Positions 63,764 to 64,000 of a stretch of 64,000 nucleotides of DNA are shown piece by piece. The position numbers were made by a program, and so were the translations under genes. A model generated the notes under the pieces. That model was not told the DNA's origin and did not search any database. It was given only the letters and a program-made list of their open reading frames with translations. This DNA comes from Pseudomonas vanderleydeniana (GTDB taxonomy: Bacteria > Pseudomonadota > Gammaproteobacteria > Pseudomonadales > Pseudomonadaceae). The first letter of the stretch is position 1. Every line of letters starts with the position of its first letter. The stretch is taken from positions 6,384,501-6,448,500 of the forward strand of contig NZ_CP077093.1 of assembly GCF_014268755.2 (NCBI RefSeq), in the 5' to 3' direction.

Positions 63764-63769
63764 TATAAT
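63764..63769 (+). promoter_or_regulatory. Probable -10 box of ppa
   Basis: A perfect TATAAT lies 61 nt upstream of the ppa ATG. The -35 region 17 nt before it (TGGCAT) is a weak match. Confidence 0.5.
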
Positions 63770-63830
63770 CGCCGCCACTTTTTGGTCAATCCAACCAGGT
63801 TTCCTGGTCAACTAACGGGGGCATCGCCCA

Positions 63831-64000
63831 ATGAGCTACAGCAAGATTCCGGCTGGTAAAGACCTGCCGAACGACATCTACGTCGCGATCGAAATCCCGG
63901 CCAACCACGCGCCGATCAAATACGAAATCGACAAAGACAGCGATTGCCTGTTCGTTGACCGTTTCATGGCCACCCCGATGTTCTACCCGGCCAACTACGG
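63831..64000 (+). CDS. ppa: Inorganic pyrophosphatase (N-terminal part, truncated by window edge)
   Basis: Cytoplasmic enzyme that hydrolyses pyrophosphate. The first 56 residues are present: [20 protein letters not shown], then [18 protein letters not shown] and [15 protein letters not shown]. These are the typical start of family I pyrophosphatases, with the active-site Lys in IKYEIDK and the YPANYG loop. GGGGG ribosome site upstream. The catalytic aspartates lie beyond the window. Confidence 0.95.
   Translation, partial: MSYSKIPAGKDLPNDIYVAIEIPANHAPIKYEIDKDSDCLFVDRFMATPMFYPANY

Overview
The window is a chromosomal segment of a Pseudomonas, most likely of the fluorescens/putida lineage. 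The evidence is high GC, the gene order grpE-dnaK-dnaJ-dapB-carA with recN and fur-bamE-rnfH-ratA-smpB beside it, dense Pseudomonas-type REP palindromes, and an ssrA tag reading ANDDQYGAALAA. Both ends cut a gene: carA at the left and ppa at the right.

Left part (1-18.5 kb). The minus-strand chaperone operon (grpE, dnaK, dnaJ) has a clear sigma-32 promoter and leads into dapB and carA. carA uses a TTG start and has a terminator-like hairpin in its leader. recN carries a LexA box. fur and bamE are divergent, and ratA and rnfH overlap. The lactate locus lldR-lldPDE has a 17-bp perfect palindrome as its likely LldR operator.

ssrA and the island beside it (18.6-24.3 kb). tmRNA is followed by a lower-GC block. 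It holds a MazG-type nucleotide pyrophosphohydrolase and two paralogous proteins that join an N-terminal PD-(D/E)XK nuclease-like domain to a DUF2075 ATPase. Each unit is preceded by the same 105-nt element, gap-free and 83% identical between copies. The element can fold into two stems, and one base pair shows a compensatory change. In the second unit mazG is reduced to an N-terminal remnant. This is the best candidate here for an undescribed (possibly anti-phage) system.

Amine oxidation cluster (24.7-38.5 kb). A complete quinohemoprotein amine dehydrogenase locus is present: qhnA, qhnD, qhnC and qhnB, followed by an acyl-CoA ligase. Divergent from it is an aldehyde dehydrogenase with a sigma-54 promoter. 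Then come qhnG, qhnE, qhnF and a sigma-54 activator. Together they would oxidise primary amines in the periplasm, convert aldehyde to acid, and activate the acid as a CoA thioester.

Surface and envelope genes (38.8-53.2 kb). There is a minor-pilin operon ending in an unusually large PilX-like protein, a dienelactone hydrolase with a decayed copy of its own 3' end nearby, and two ArnT-like membrane glycosyltransferases flanking gamma-glutamyltransferase. A lipoprotein, an Ais-like phosphatase and an HBM-type chemoreceptor follow.

Ethanolamine locus (53.3-61.3 kb): eatR, then exaC-eat-eutB-eutC with a sigma-54 promoter before exaC. The window ends with a GNAT acetyltransferase, a DedA protein, mtfA and the start of ppa. 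REP-type inverted repeats fill most intergenic gaps.
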